Source of the DNA: Rhodoferax sp. AJA081-3
GTDB taxonomy: Bacteria; Pseudomonadota; Gammaproteobacteria; Burkholderiales; Burkholderiaceae_C
Reading direction: 5' to 3'
Length of the DNA stretch: 64,000 bases
Assembly (NCBI RefSeq): GCF_017798165.1
Contig: NZ_CP059068.1
Location: 4,216,001 to 4,280,000, forward strand
Shown: positions 1 through 9,368 of the stretch, piece after piece
Numbering within the stretch: position 1 is the stretch's first letter
Layout: each line of letters begins with the position of its first letter
The notes under the pieces: model-generated
What the model was told of the DNA's origin: nothing
The model's input: the letters and a program-made list of their open reading frames with translations, nothing else
The model's database searches: none
Made by a program: the position numbers and the translations under genes

Positions 1-716
1 AGCAAACCGCCGCCAGCATGGAAGAGCTCAGTGGCACCGTGCGCCAAAACGCGGACAGTGCACGCACGGCCAATCAACTGGCCCAGAAGGCCTCCACCGT
101 TGCCGTCAAGGGCGGAAGTGTAGTGGCCCAGGTGGTCGACACTATGAAGGGCATCAACGATGCGTCGCGCAAGATTGCCGACATCATCCAGGTGATCGAT
201 GGCATCGCCTTCCAGACCAATATATTGGCATTAAACGCCGCAGTCGAGGCCGCACGTGCGGGTGAGCAGGGGCGTGGTTTTGCCGTGGTGGCCAGTGAGG
301 TGCGTTTGCTGGCCAGCCGCAGTGCCGAGGCGGCCAAAGAAATCAAATCCCTGATACATGCCAGTGTGGAGCGGGTCGAGCAGGGCACCGTATTGGTCGA
401 CCAGGCCGGCGCCACCATGGACGAGGTTGTCAGCAGCATCCAGCGCGTGACCGACATCATGGGAGAAATCAGCGTCGCCAGCGGCGAACAGGCACTGGGC
501 GCCGCACAGGTCGGCGAAGCCGTCAAACAGATGGACGAGGTCACCCAGCAAAACGCAGCCCTGGTGGAAGAAATAGCTGCCGCCGCGAGCAGCCTCAAAA
601 ACCAGGCGTCTGAGCTGGTGCAGGCCGTTGGGGTCTTCAAGCTCTCCTCGCAAGAGCTGGTGTTGGTTCGCGCAACGTGGCCTTGCCCCACCCCTATCGG
701 CGGCAAAAATATATAA
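1..716 (+). CDS. Methyl-accepting chemotaxis protein, C-terminal part
   Basis: The gene is cut by the left window edge; the frame is already open at base 3 (Q-T-A-A-S-M-E-E-L). What remains is the cytoplasmic signalling domain of a transmembrane chemoreceptor, which forms a long antiparallel coiled coil and binds CheW and CheA. The highly conserved hairpin tip is visible around codons 65-95 after the ATG at 18 ([20 protein letters not shown], then [11 protein letters not shown]). The flanking heptads carry Ala/Glu/Gln-rich stretches where methylation sites would lie. The C-terminus ends in GGKNI and shows no CheR-docking NWETF pentapeptide. The sensor and HAMP regions are outside the window, so the ligand cannot be judged. 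Confidence 0.95.
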   Translation, partial: QTAASMEELSGTVRQNADSARTANQLAQKASTVAVKGGSVVAQVVDTMKGINDASRKIADIIQVIDGIAFQTNILALNAAVEAARAGEQGRGFAVVASEVRLLASRSAEAAKEIKSLIHASVERVEQGTVLVDQAGATMDEVVSSIQRVTDIMGEISVASGEQALGAAQVGEAVKQMDEVTQQNAALVEEIAAAASSLKNQASELVQAVGVFKLSSQELVLVRATWPCPTPIGGKNI

Positions 717-1023
717 ATAATATTTTTTTACAACGCGGTCCCTGCCCGCCACGGTGCGCGCTAGCAAAGCGATAGCTGCTGCGGTAAGCCTTGCGGGGGC
801 TATCGGGTCATTTCGTGATGTGGGATTTGGCCGGAGAGTGGGTCCCCGCCCGTGCACCGGTTTTACACAAAAAACCACACACCAAAGTTGCTACGATGGC
901 GGCCGAACAGCACCCCGCCATAGGCCACCCACGGTCTCACTCCGCATGGTTTAAAGGCCCAAGAGCCTCCAGCGGCAGCGCACGGCACGGCGTGTTGCAG
1001 CACTTTTCTCAGGAGATAACGAC
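717..1023. other. 307-bp intergenic region upstream of nrdJ
   Basis: This gap holds no convincing gene. It begins with an AT-rich stretch (717-732), contains one copy of the dispersed hairpin repeat (760-811), and ends in a good ribosome binding site for nrdJ (AGGAG at 1011-1015, 8 nt before the ATG). I looked for a cobalamin riboswitch and for paired NrdR boxes, both plausible before a B12-dependent reductase, and could not recognise either by eye. Confidence 0.6.
760..811 (+). repeat. Dispersed hairpin repeat, copy 1 (intergenic)
   Basis: This copy reads GCTAGCAAAGCGATAGC, a short imperfect hairpin, then about 20 nt of spacer and the core TTGCGGGGGCTA. Eight other copies lie in the window. 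This one sits between the chemoreceptor and nrdJ. Confidence 0.75.
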
Positions 1024-3501
1024 ATGAAACGCGACCCCATCACCCCCACCCAAAACCAGATCGTGATCCAGCCCATCAGCCACGACGTGCTGGCCGAGAA
1101 ATACCTTAAACCCGGCGAAACGGGCATCGAGGACCTTTTTGCACGCGTGGCACGGGCTCTGGCTTCGGTCGAAAAGGAAGAAGACCGCGCCAAGTTCGAG
1201 GCCATCTTCCTGGAAAATCTGTACGCAGGCGCCATTGGCGCAGGCCGCATCATGAGCGCAGCGGGCACCGACATCCAGGCCACGCTGATCAACTGTTTTG
1301 TGCAGCCGGTGGGTGATTGCATCCAGGGGGTGGATGAAGACGGTTACCCCGGCATTTACGAAGCCCTACGCGAAGCCGCCGAGACCATGCGCCGCGGCGG
1401 CGGTGTGGGCTATGACTTCTCGCGCATCCGCCCGCGTGGCGCGGCAGTCAAGGGTACGGCGTCCATGGCCTCCGGCCCTTGCAGTTATATCAATGTGTTT
1501 GACCAATCCTGCTCTACCGTGGAAAGCGCCGGAGCACGCCGCGGCGCCCAGATGGGCGTGCTGCGAGTGGATCACCCGGATGTGATGGAGTTCATCACCG
1601 CCAAACGCACGCCGGGCCGCTGGAACAACTTCAATGTGTCGGTGGGTATGACCGACACGTTTATGGAAGCCCTGATCGCCGACCAGCCCTGGGAACTGGT
1701 GCACACGGCCAAGCCGGGTGCGGGCCTGCTGGAGAAAGGCGCTTTCCAGCGCGCCGATGGCAAATGGGTCTACCAGACCCTGAAGGCGCGTGAACTGTGG
1801 GACACGGTCATGCGCTCCACCTACGACTTTGCCGAGCCCGGCATTTTGTTCCTGGACCACATCAACACCGACAACAACCTGCGTTACTGCGAGACCATTG
1901 CCGCCACCAACCCCTGCGGAGAACAGCCCCTGCCGTCCTACGGCTGCTGCGACCTGGGCCCCATCATCCTGACGCGTTTTGTGCGCCACCCGTTTGGGTT
2001 TGCTGGCGTACCCGCGTTTGACTTTGAGGCCTTCGAGAAGTCGGTGGCCATCCAGGTGCGGGCTTTGGACAATGTGCTGGACGTGACCTTCTGGCCCCTG
2101 CAGCAACAGCGCGACGAATCGTCGGACAAGCGCCGCATCGGCGTCGGTTTTACCGGTATGGGCAACACCCTGGCCATGTTGTGCCTGCGTTACGATAAGG
2201 CGGAGGGGCGTGAGATGGCCAAGCGCATCGCCACCAGCATGCGCGACGCTGCCTACATCGCCTCGGTGGCGCTGGCGCAAGAGAAGGGCGCTTTTCCCAA
2301 GTTTGATGCCGATGGTTATCTGGAAGCGGGCACCTTTGCCAGCCGCCTGCCCGCCGCGCTGCAGCAGTCCATCCGTAAACACGGCATCCGCAATAGCCAC
2401 CTGCTGTCGATTGCGCCCACCGGTACGGTCAGCCTGGCCTTTGCCGACAACGCCTCCAACGGTATCGAGCCACCGTTCTCCTGGATGTACAAACGCAAGA
2501 AGCGCGAAGGTGACGGCACGTACACCGAGTACTCGGTGGAAGACCACGCCTGGCGCCTGTACCACGAGCTGGGTGGTGACGTAAACCAGTTGCCGGACTA
2601 CTTTGTGTCCGCACTGGACATGTCGGCCACTGACCACATTGCGATGATGGAAGCGGTGCAGCCTTTTGTGGACACCGCCATCTCCAAGACGGTGAATGTG
2701 CCGGCGGACTATCCGTACGACGATTTCAAGAACCTGTACCAGCAGGCCTGGAACGCCCGCCTCAAAGGGCTGGCCACCTACCGGCCGAACGCCATTTTGG
2801 GTTCGGTGTTGCATGTGACGCCAACCGAAACCGCAGCAGCCCCAGTAGCCCCCACACCGCCCGCACCGGTGGTCGACCCGATGCGGACCGTGATTGAACG
2901 CCGCCCCAAGGGCGCGCTGTCGGCCGTGGCCGAAAAGGTGGACTACTGGACCCAGGAAGGCCACAAAACGCTGTACCTGTTGGTGTCCTTTTTGCCCGTG
3001 CCGCTGCCCAATGGTGGCACCGTGGACCGCGCCATCGAATTCTTCATGCCTGTGGGCCAGAGCGGGGAGTCGCAGCAGTGGATCACGTCCAGCATGCGCC
3101 TGTTGTCGCTGGCGGCACGTGGTGGTTTCCTGGAGCGAGCGCTCAGCGATATGCGCAAGGTGGCCTGGGACCGCGGACCGGTGCGTCTGGGCACCCACCA
3201 GAAGGAAGACGGCACCCAGGTGCCGATGTGGCATGACTCCGAAGTGGCGGCGGTGGCCTTTGCCATCCAGAACATCCAGGCCCAGCGCAACCGTTCGGTG
3301 ACCAACAACTACAACCGCCGCGCCACCGACACGCAGAACGAGTCCGACACCCTGTTGCCCCAACAGGAAAGCGCGCTGGCTACCGCGCCCCTGCCGGTGA
3401 TGGCCGGCAAGAAGTGTGGCGAGTGTGGTGCCCATGCCGTGATCCGCAAGGACGGGTGTGACTACTGCACCCAGTGCGGCCACGTGGGAAGCTGTGGGTG
3501 A
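1024..3501 (+). CDS. nrdJ: Adenosylcobalamin-dependent (class II) ribonucleoside-diphosphate reductase
   Basis: This enzyme reduces ribonucleotides to deoxyribonucleotides using a radical generated from adenosylcobalamin, so it needs no oxygen and no second subunit. The 825-residue protein shows the first redox cysteine in TLINCFVQP (Cys91), the active-site motif NPCGEQ (Asn296, Cys298, Glu300), and a second cysteine in SYGCCDLGP (308/309). A TSCPD-type segment follows near residues 625-760. The C-terminus is a cysteine-rich tail (CGECGAH..CDYCTQCGHVGSCG), which in this family re-reduces the active site and resembles a zinc ribbon. The start is set by AGGAG at 1011-1015. The stop overlaps the GTG start of the nitroreductase gene, which suggests translational coupling. 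No nrdA/nrdB pair is nearby. Confidence 0.96.
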   Translation: MKRDPITPTQNQIVIQPISHDVLAEKYLKPGETGIEDLFARVARALASVEKEEDRAKFEAIFLENLYAGAIGAGRIMSAAGTDIQATLINCFVQPVGDCIQGVDEDGYPGIYEALREAAETMRRGGGVGYDFSRIRPRGAAVKGTASMASGPCSYINVFDQSCSTVESAGARRGAQMGVLRVDHPDVMEFITAKRTPGRWNNFNVSVGMTDTFMEALIADQPWELVHTAKPGAGLLEKGAFQRADGKWVYQTLKARELWDTVMRSTYDFAEPGILFLDHINTDNNLRYCETIAATNPCGEQPLPSYGCCDLGPIILTRFVRHPFGFAGVPAFDFEAFEKSVAIQVRALDNVLDVTFWPLQQQRDESSDKRRIGVGFTGMGNTLAMLCLRYDKAEGREMAKRIATSMRDAAYIASVALAQEKGAFPKFDADGYLEAGTFASRLPAALQQSIRKHGIRNSHLLSIAPTGTVSLAFADNASNGIEPPFSWMYKRKKREGDGTYTEYSVEDHAWRLYHELGGDVNQLPDYFVSALDMSATDHIAMMEAVQPFVDTAISKTVNVPADYPYDDFKNLYQQAWNARLKGLATYRPNAILGSVLHVTPTETAAAPVAPTPPAPVVDPMRTVIERRPKGALSAVAEKVDYWTQEGHKTLYLLVSFLPVPLPNGGTVDRAIEFFMPVGQSGESQQWITSSMRLLSLAARGGFLERALSDMRKVAWDRGPVRLGTHQKEDGTQVPMWHDSEVAAVAFAIQNIQAQRNRSVTNNYNRRATDTQNESDTLLPQQESALATAPLPVMAGKKCGECGAHAVIRKDGCDYCTQCGHVGSCG

Positions 3502-4097
3502 GCCTGGACACGGAGCTGGCCGGCGCGGTCAGCGCGCTGATGCAGTCGCGTCGGACCATTCTGCCCAAGCGTCTGGCCGCACCCGGCCCTGACACTGCAC
3601 AGCTGCAGCAAATACTCGTCGCGGCCGCGTCTGCGCCTGACCATGGCCAGGTGCGGCCTTGGCGCTTTGTCATGGTGCCCGACGGCGCCCGTGCTGCACT
3701 GGCCCAGACTTTTGGTGATGCGCTGCTGGAGCGCGACCCACAGGCTGGCCCCGAGCACGTGCTGCAGGCCCAAGAGAAAGCACATCGCAGCCCCTGCCTG
3801 ATGCTGGTGGTGGTCCGCACCGACTGCGGTGACCCGGACATCGACTTGCCAGAACGGCTTATCTCCACCGGCTGCGCCGTGCAAAACATCCTGCTGGTGG
3901 CTACGGCACTGGGTTATGGCTCGGCGCTGACCAGCGGCAAGGCCTTGAAGTCCCATGTGCTGCGTGCCCTGTTTGGCCTGCTGGGCGGCGAACATGCCCT
4001 GTGTTTCATCAGCCTGGGGACCGTGCAGTCCCGCAAACTCAGCCCCCGCCAGCGCCCCGTGCCTGAGGATTACGTCAGCACACTGGTTGTGAGTTAA
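3498..4097 (+). CDS. Nitroreductase family protein (YdjA-like)
   Basis: A predicted FMN-dependent NAD(P)H oxidoreductase of about 199 residues. The N-terminal pattern LMQSRRTILPKRL, then ILVAAASAPDHGQVRPWRFVMV, is the flavin-binding signature of short nitroreductases such as YdjA. The segment ISTGCAVQNILLVATALGYGSALTSG is the typical second conserved block. The GTG at 3498 overlaps the nrdJ stop as GTGA and is preferred; another GTG at 3474 would add eight residues. Coupling to the reductase suggests a linked physiological role, but the substrate cannot be deduced. I considered BluB (B12 lower-ligand synthesis), but the sequence looks more like YdjA. The stop codon overlaps that of the convergent sensor kinase gene. 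Confidence 0.85.
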   Translation: MSLDTELAGAVSALMQSRRTILPKRLAAPGPDTAQLQQILVAAASAPDHGQVRPWRFVMVPDGARAALAQTFGDALLERDPQAGPEHVLQAQEKAHRSPCLMLVVVRTDCGDPDIDLPERLISTGCAVQNILLVATALGYGSALTSGKALKSHVLRALFGLLGGEHALCFISLGTVQSRKLSPRQRPVPEDYVSTLVVS

Positions 4098-7000
4098 GCG
4101 CCGCCGCCCATTCCCCGGTGTTGCGAATTGTCTGAATGGGGGCGCGCACCCGCATACTTTTGCAGTGCTTGTCCAAGGGCTGTGCGTGTTGCATCGACGG
4201 CGCCTTGCAAAAGAACCAGTACATCACCATGCGCTTCAGTCGTAACTCCCTTCTTTAGGCGCTGTTCCAGGTCTGCTGCCACACTTGAAAGAAGGTCTGC
4301 GCCAGCCGTAGCCGCAAGCCCCATGAGCGTATGCATGGCGAGTACGGCTGCTTGTTGATCGGATGCCTCCAGGTGGGAGCGCAATTGGTCTGGTGCCAGT
4401 TCCATGTCCTTGGCAAAAGCCTGCAGCACTGTGCCCAAAAAGTCGGCATCGCCTCCCAGACGATGCAAGGCTGCGTCGGCGTTCAACGCTGCGGGAGCGG
4501 GTGCCGACTGGTTGGTGCTAACGGGAGCCAAGTGGGTCGGAGTTCCATCTGCAGACGCAATTGAGCGGCCGGTGAACTTCAGTAGAAGTGTTACGAGATG
4601 GTCAAGATCGAATGGCTTTCCGACATGTTCACACATGCCCGCCGCAAGGCATGCCTCGCGATCGGAGGGCATGGCGTTGGCCGTCATGGCAATGATGGGC
4701 AACGAGGTCAACCCCAGTTCAGTCTGTATCGTGCGGGTGGCGGTGTAACCGTCCATCACGGGCATTTGTACGTCCATCAACACCGCGTCAAAGCCGGGCT
4801 CGGCGCGTGCCACAGCGGCCACGCCCAGAGCGCCATTCTCTGCCAGGCTCACCTCAGCACCTTCCTGACTCAACAGGCCCTGGGCGACCATCTGGTTGAT
4901 TTTGTTGTCCTCCACCACCAGCAACCGCAGGCCCGCCAGGCGCTGGATTTTTTTGGCCCGTGCTGGAGGATTGGACGCTGCTTCTTTGGTTGCTACAGGT
5001 TCTGGCGATGCCAGGGCAAAGTGGATCTGGAAGTAAAACCGGCTCCCCAATCCTATGGAACTATCGACTTTTAGCTCTCCACCCATCAGCGATACCAGTT
5101 GCCTCGAAATTGAGAGCCCCAGGCCAGTTCCACCAAATTGGCGTGTGGTATTGGAGTCCGCCTGGGAAAAACCGCTAAAGATGTGTTCCAGCTTGTCTGC
5201 AGCGATACCGATGCCGGTGTCGCGCACGGCAAACTCCAGCAGCACGCCGCGTTCACTTTGATCCACCACGCGAACCATCAGTACGACTTCTCCCTGGCTG
5301 GTGAACTTAATGGCATTGCTTCCCAGGTTGATCAGCACTTGCTGCAGACGCATGTCGTCACCCAATAACCCCCGGGGCACGTCTGTCGCGATGTCAAAGC
5401 GCAAGGTAATCGGTTTGTTATTCAGGCTGGATGTGAGAACCAGTCTAAGGTCCTGCAACAGGCGGTCCAGGTGAAATGGCCGGGGGTCCAATGTCATCTT
5501 TCCGGCCTCAACCTTTGAGAAGTCAAGGATGTCGTTGAGCAAACCCAACAAGGAGCGCGCAGCGCTTTCGGTGTTGGACGCATAGTCCCGCTGGCGTGGG
5601 TCAAGCTCGGTGTTTTGCAGCAGTTTGAGCATGCCCAGGATCGCGTTCATGGGTGTGCGAATTTCATGGCTCATATTGGCCAGGAACTCACTCTTAGCCC
5701 GGCTGGCCGCTTCCGCCGCCTGTTGCGCCTTCTTGAGCTCGGTGATGTCGACCCTGAAGCCGACCGTTTGTCCCATTTGGGTCTTGCGCTCTACCACCCG
5801 CAGCCAGCGGCCGTTGTCGAGTTGTTGTTCAAGCCGCGTGTTGCCGCTGCGATGAGCGGCTAATCGTTCCGCTATCCATTCTTCTAGCCGGCCAGCGGCT
5901 GCAGGGTAATGCCCGCGCTGCGCACCGTATCGCAGAATTTCTTCAAACGTTTTGCCCGGCACCATGATTTCTGCCGCACCACTGTAGACCTCACGGTACT
6001 TTTCATTGCAGAACAACAATCGGTCGTTGGCGTCGTACACCACAAAAGCCTCATCTATGGATTCGATGGCCGCGACCAGCATGGTCTGGGTTGCATCGCG
6101 GGCCACCTCAGCCAGTAACAGCTCACTGGCGCTCTCCCGCTGGGCATTCAGTGACACCAGGTGTTTGTTGTAGCCCTCGACCAATTGGCCGATTTCGTCC
6201 TGGGCACTGGGTGTAGGCAACGGCATGTGGTTTGCCGCAGGTGCCAGGCCAAGGCGTCGAAAGCCGTCCGACACGGCCCGGATCGGTGCGACAACGGTGC
6301 GAGCGAAGCGCCATGTGAGTGCCAGAATGGCCAACAGGCAAAGGGCAAACAGCGCGACGGTTGCCAGTGTGAGTCGGTCGACCCTGCCCGTGACCAACTG
6401 ACGCGGCGTAATCATGACCAGGTAGCCGTGCCCCGGGTCGGCCGCATGGACGTCCATGATGACGTCCTGCCCGTCCAACGTGAGTTGTTGTGTGCCCCGC
6501 TGATTCCGGACGATCTCCATCAGAGCCGGCGCAAACAACTGGCCGGAGGCCGGTCCATCGGACTGCAATGCAATCCGTCCTTGCGGGTCAATCTGCAGCA
6601 GCCGCTGACCCGCAGGAAGTGGCACCCGCTGCAGGTATTCACGAATGATGTCGTCGGAAAGGCTGATCACCAGCACCCCCACTGTGTCTGACTTACCCGT
6701 TTTTGGCGAAAAATAGCGTATTCCTCGCACGACGCTGGTCACCTGCGCGAAGCGGGAGTTGCTGTTGACGTTGTTCCCGATTCCGCGCCATTGCGTGTCG
6801 GCGTTGGAGTTGTCGGCCAAGTCGAGCAGCCTACGGGCCGTCTCAGGAGCGACGTCACTTGCGCTCAGGGTCTCCCCAACATGAAAGCGGGTACCCGCTA
6901 GTGAAAAAAGATCCAACGAGACCAGACCTTTGACACGCACATAACTGTTGAGGGTGTAGCCGACCTGGGCCCGAACATTGAGGGCGTCAAAACCGCTTTT

Positions 7001-7264
7001 TGACCCTTCATCGGCACTGTACAGCGCGCTGCCAATGGCTTCGTTACCGGCGATGTTGGTTGCCAGGTCTTCGATCTGGTCGTGGTATAGCGCAAGGTAG
7101 GATGCAAAACTCCCCAATACGCGAACATTTTGTTCCTGGGCCTGCTCCAGAACGATTCGCCTTGCAATTTCCAAGGCGCTAAAACCCAGGACCATCAGTG
7201 GAACCAGACTCGCCACCAGCAGGTAGCTCAACAACTTGACGGTAATGTTGAATTGCAGTTTCAC
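4094..7264 (-). CDS. Membrane hybrid sensor histidine kinase with PAS, REC and HPt domains
   Basis: A 1056-residue multi-step phosphorelay kinase. An N-terminal membrane helix (about 10-30) precedes a large periplasmic domain (about 40-290, Cache-like). A second helix (about 298-320), a HAMP-like linker and a PAS domain (about 395-510) follow. The HisKA box [13 protein letters not shown] gives phospho-acceptor His533. The ATPase domain shows [15 protein letters not shown] and [10 protein letters not shown]. The receiver domain has VEDN near 785 and phospho-acceptor Asp831 ([11 protein letters not shown]). The HPt domain carries His978 ([11 protein letters not shown]). The gene starts 20 bp after the stop of the binding-lipoprotein gene. 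That neighbour probably presents a ligand to the periplasmic domain, comparable to LuxP-LuxQ or TorT-TorS. No DNA-binding response regulator is adjacent. Confidence 0.93.
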   Translation of the reverse strand: MKLQFNITVKLLSYLLVASLVPLMVLGFSALEIARRIVLEQAQEQNVRVLGSFASYLALYHDQIEDLATNIAGNEAIGSALYSADEGSKSGFDALNVRAQVGYTLNSYVRVKGLVSLDLFSLAGTRFHVGETLSASDVAPETARRLLDLADNSNADTQWRGIGNNVNSNSRFAQVTSVVRGIRYFSPKTGKSDTVGVLVISLSDDIIREYLQRVPLPAGQRLLQIDPQGRIALQSDGPASGQLFAPALMEIVRNQRGTQQLTLDGQDVIMDVHAADPGHGYLVMITPRQLVTGRVDRLTLATVALFALCLLAILALTWRFARTVVAPIRAVSDGFRRLGLAPAANHMPLPTPSAQDEIGQLVEGYNKHLVSLNAQRESASELLLAEVARDATQTMLVAAIESIDEAFVVYDANDRLLFCNEKYREVYSGAAEIMVPGKTFEEILRYGAQRGHYPAAAGRLEEWIAERLAAHRSGNTRLEQQLDNGRWLRVVERKTQMGQTVGFRVDITELKKAQQAAEAASRAKSEFLANMSHEIRTPMNAILGMLKLLQNTELDPRQRDYASNTESAARSLLGLLNDILDFSKVEAGKMTLDPRPFHLDRLLQDLRLVLTSSLNNKPITLRFDIATDVPRGLLGDDMRLQQVLINLGSNAIKFTSQGEVVLMVRVVDQSERGVLLEFAVRDTGIGIAADKLEHIFSGFSQADSNTTRQFGGTGLGLSISRQLVSLMGGELKVDSSIGLGSRFYFQIHFALASPEPVATKEAASNPPARAKKIQRLAGLRLLVVEDNKINQMVAQGLLSQEGAEVSLAENGALGVAAVARAEPGFDAVLMDVQMPVMDGYTATRTIQTELGLTSLPIIAMTANAMPSDREACLAAGMCEHVGKPFDLDHLVTLLLKFTGRSIASADGTPTHLAPVSTNQSAPAPAALNADAALHRLGGDADFLGTVLQAFAKDMELAPDQLRSHLEASDQQAAVLAMHTLMGLAATAGADLLSSVAADLEQRLKKGVTTEAHGDVLVLLQGAVDATRTALGQALQKYAGARPHSDNSQHRGMGGGA

Positions 7265-7284
7265 CGTACCGCTCGGGGTGATGT

Positions 7285-8271
7285 CTATTTGAGGCTGTCT
7301 GCGGTTATCAGCCGGGTATCGATCAAGGTGACTGCCGGCACTTTTTCGCCATTTAGCAGTCGAAGTGCCAGTGCCACGCCCTGATAACCCTGTTCCGCTG
7401 CTTGCTGGTCGACCGTTGCAGCCATGCGACCATTCTTGATCTCTGCGATGGCTTCGGACAGCGCATCGTATCCGACGACCAAGACTTTGGTTTTTCCAGA
7501 CTCTTGCAGGTACTTGACCGCACCAATGGCCATCATGTCGTTGGCCGCGAAAAGTAGACGGATATCGGGGTTTTTGGCGAACAGCGCCTTGCTGACCGAA
7601 TAGGCTTCGTCGATCTTCCAGTTGGCTGTTTCGGAGGCGACCAACCGGATTTGCTTGTTGGTCGCCAGACCGCGCTTGGCACCCTCCATGCGCTGGCGGG
7701 CATTGTCCGCACTGCGTATGCCTTCCAAAATTGCTGCCTGGGTAGGGGCGTCAATCTTGTCAGCCAGAAATTTGCCGGCCTTGTAGGCGCCTGCCTCATT
7801 GTCTACGCTGACAAATGGAATCTCTCCGGCCCCCGCCTGTTGCACGGCTACGGGGTCCAGTCGGTTGTCAATGTTGACGATCTTGATGCCGGTATCAGCG
7901 GCCTTCTTGAGCGTGGCCACCAGGCTTTGGGAGTCGCCAGGGGCGATCACAATGGCATCGACTTTTGCCGCGATGAGGTCGTTGACCAGCTGAATCTGCT
8001 GCTCAATCGATGTCTCCTGGGCCGCCGTCTTGACGATCAGCGAAACGCCGAACTCCTTCTCCGCGCGTCGCGCACCCTTTTCCATTTCAATGAAAAAGGG
8101 GTTGGTCAAGGTTTTCATGACCAGGCCAATCTGGCGCGAAGGTTTGGCAGCGGGCGCAGGGGCCGAGACGGCCGCCGCGGACGTCGTGTTGACGTTGGGC
8201 CCATTGGACTGGCCGCAGCCCAGCAAGCCCAGTCCCATAACAGTTGCAGAAAACAGACGGGTGAAACTCAT
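7285..8271 (-). CDS. Periplasmic solute-binding lipoprotein (ribose/LacI-type fold)
   Basis: A 328-residue periplasmic binding protein of the RbsB/Peripla_BP_4 family. The N-terminus MSFTRLFSATVMGLGLLGC is a lipoprotein signal with the lipobox ending at Cys19. The mature part begins IGLVMKTLTNPFFIEMEKGA, the classic first strand and helix of sugar-binding proteins. DAIVIAPGDSQSLVATLKKA and FAANDMMAIGAVKYLQ are the hinge and second-lobe motifs. A GGAG ribosome binding site lies 6 nt before the ATG. No ABC permease or ATPase is present; the only operon partner is the hybrid kinase 20 bp downstream. A signalling role, holding ligand for the kinase sensor, is therefore more likely than uptake. 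The ligand is unknown but could be a sugar or autoinducer-like molecule. Confidence 0.88.
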   Translation of the reverse strand: MSFTRLFSATVMGLGLLGCGQSNGPNVNTTSAAAVSAPAPAAKPSRQIGLVMKTLTNPFFIEMEKGARRAEKEFGVSLIVKTAAQETSIEQQIQLVNDLIAAKVDAIVIAPGDSQSLVATLKKAADTGIKIVNIDNRLDPVAVQQAGAGEIPFVSVDNEAGAYKAGKFLADKIDAPTQAAILEGIRSADNARQRMEGAKRGLATNKQIRLVASETANWKIDEAYSVSKALFAKNPDIRLLFAANDMMAIGAVKYLQESGKTKVLVVGYDALSEAIAEIKNGRMAATVDQQAAEQGYQGVALALRLLNGEKVPAVTLIDTRLITADSLK

Positions 8272-8396
8272 GGCAGGCTCCAGTGCGGGATGGGGTGCTC
8301 AGACTTCGCCATCGTAGCCTACGTGCGTCTCTGGCGTTCAGCGACTATGAGCGACGCACTAAGATCAGTTGCTTATTTGAGATTCTTCGGACAACC

Positions 8397-9302
8397 ATGA
8401 CCCACGTCAATTTACGCCCCAAAGATCTGTTGCTGATACTGACCGTCATCCTGGTGTGGGGTGTCAACTTCGCGGTTATCAAGGTAGGGGTTGCTGATGT
8501 GCCGCCGCTGATGCTGGGTGGCCTGCGGTTTCTGCTGGCGGCCTTTCCGGCGCTGCTGTTTTTGCGCGCCCCCAAGGTGCCGATCCGCTTGTACGTGTTG
8601 TATGGCATGACCATTTCGGTGGGGCAGTTCGCGCTGCTGTTCACCGCCATCCATGTGGGCATGCCCACCGGGCTGGCATCGCTGGTGCTGCAGTCGCAGG
8701 CATTTTTCACCATGGTGTTTGCGGCGTTCTGGCTCAAGGAGTCGTGGCATGCCAACCAACTGGCGGGGCTGGTACTGGCGGCCGGTGGCCTGGTCTTGAT
8801 CGGCAGTGCCCATGGTCTGTCCATGCCATTGGCCGGTTTTATGCTGACCATCGCCGCGGCGGCCATGTGGGCCTGCGGCAATATCGTGACCCGTGCCGTA
8901 GGCCGGTATGGCCCCATGAACCAGTTGGCGTTTGTAGTGTGGGCCAGCCTGGTGCCACCGATACCCTTGCTCCTGTTGTCCGCGTGGCTGGAGGGGCCAC
9001 CCGCCATGGCCGCTGCACTGGCGCACTTCAGCTGGACGGCGTTTGGCGCAGTGGCCTACCTGGCCTGGGCCGCAACCCTGTTTGGGTATGGTGTGTGGAC
9101 GGCCCTGTTGTCCCGTTACCCGGCCAATCGCATTGCGCCGTTTTCGCTGCTGGTGCCACTGGTAGGTTTGACCACCGGTTGGGTCGTGTTTGGCGAGGTG
9201 CTCCAGCCGGTGCACTTTGCCGGGGGAGCCCTGTTGATGGCCGGGCTGTTGGTCAACCTGTTTGGGGGCCGCCTGTTTGCCCGCTTGAAATGGCAGACGT
9301 GA
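8397..9302 (+). CDS. eamA: EamA family exporter (O-acetylserine/cysteine exporter-like)
   Basis: A 301-residue inner-membrane transporter of the drug/metabolite superfamily with two EamA repeats and about ten helices. It resembles E. coli EamA (YdeD) over its length: VVWGxNFxVIKVG at the N-terminus, PPLMLxGLRF, GMPxGLASLVLQxQAFFT, GFMLTxAAAxxWACGNI and APxSLLVPxVGL are all recognisable. EamA exports cysteine-pathway metabolites. I chose the ATG at 8397 because the family starts there; the frame is open upstream to 8283, but that stretch is the divergent promoter region shared with the binding-lipoprotein gene. Confidence 0.88.
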   Translation: MTHVNLRPKDLLLILTVILVWGVNFAVIKVGVADVPPLMLGGLRFLLAAFPALLFLRAPKVPIRLYVLYGMTISVGQFALLFTAIHVGMPTGLASLVLQSQAFFTMVFAAFWLKESWHANQLAGLVLAAGGLVLIGSAHGLSMPLAGFMLTIAAAAMWACGNIVTRAVGRYGPMNQLAFVVWASLVPPIPLLLLSAWLEGPPAMAAALAHFSWTAFGAVAYLAWAATLFGYGVWTALLSRYPANRIAPFSLLVPLVGLTTGWVVFGEVLQPVHFAGGALLMAGLLVNLFGGRLFARLKWQT

Positions 9303-9368
9303 GGACCACCTAGAGCATGTAGCCTACTATTGCACCAGGCGTTTAGATAGGCGTGTTCCAATAGCTGC

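Noticed and set aside
860..1020. Cobalamin riboswitch before the B12-dependent reductase
   Set aside because: I could not find the B12-box or the expected paired elements in the 160 bp upstream; an Infernal search would decide.
1366..3483. 705-codon open frame on the minus strand opposite nrdJ
   Set aside because: It lies fully antisense to a clear conserved gene; its composition (His, Gly, Gln, Arg-rich) is typical of a shadow frame in GC-rich DNA.
3498..4097. Nitroreductase as BluB (lower-ligand synthase for B12)
   Set aside because: The B12 context is tempting, but the visible motifs fit YdjA-type nitroreductases better and I see no specific BluB signature.
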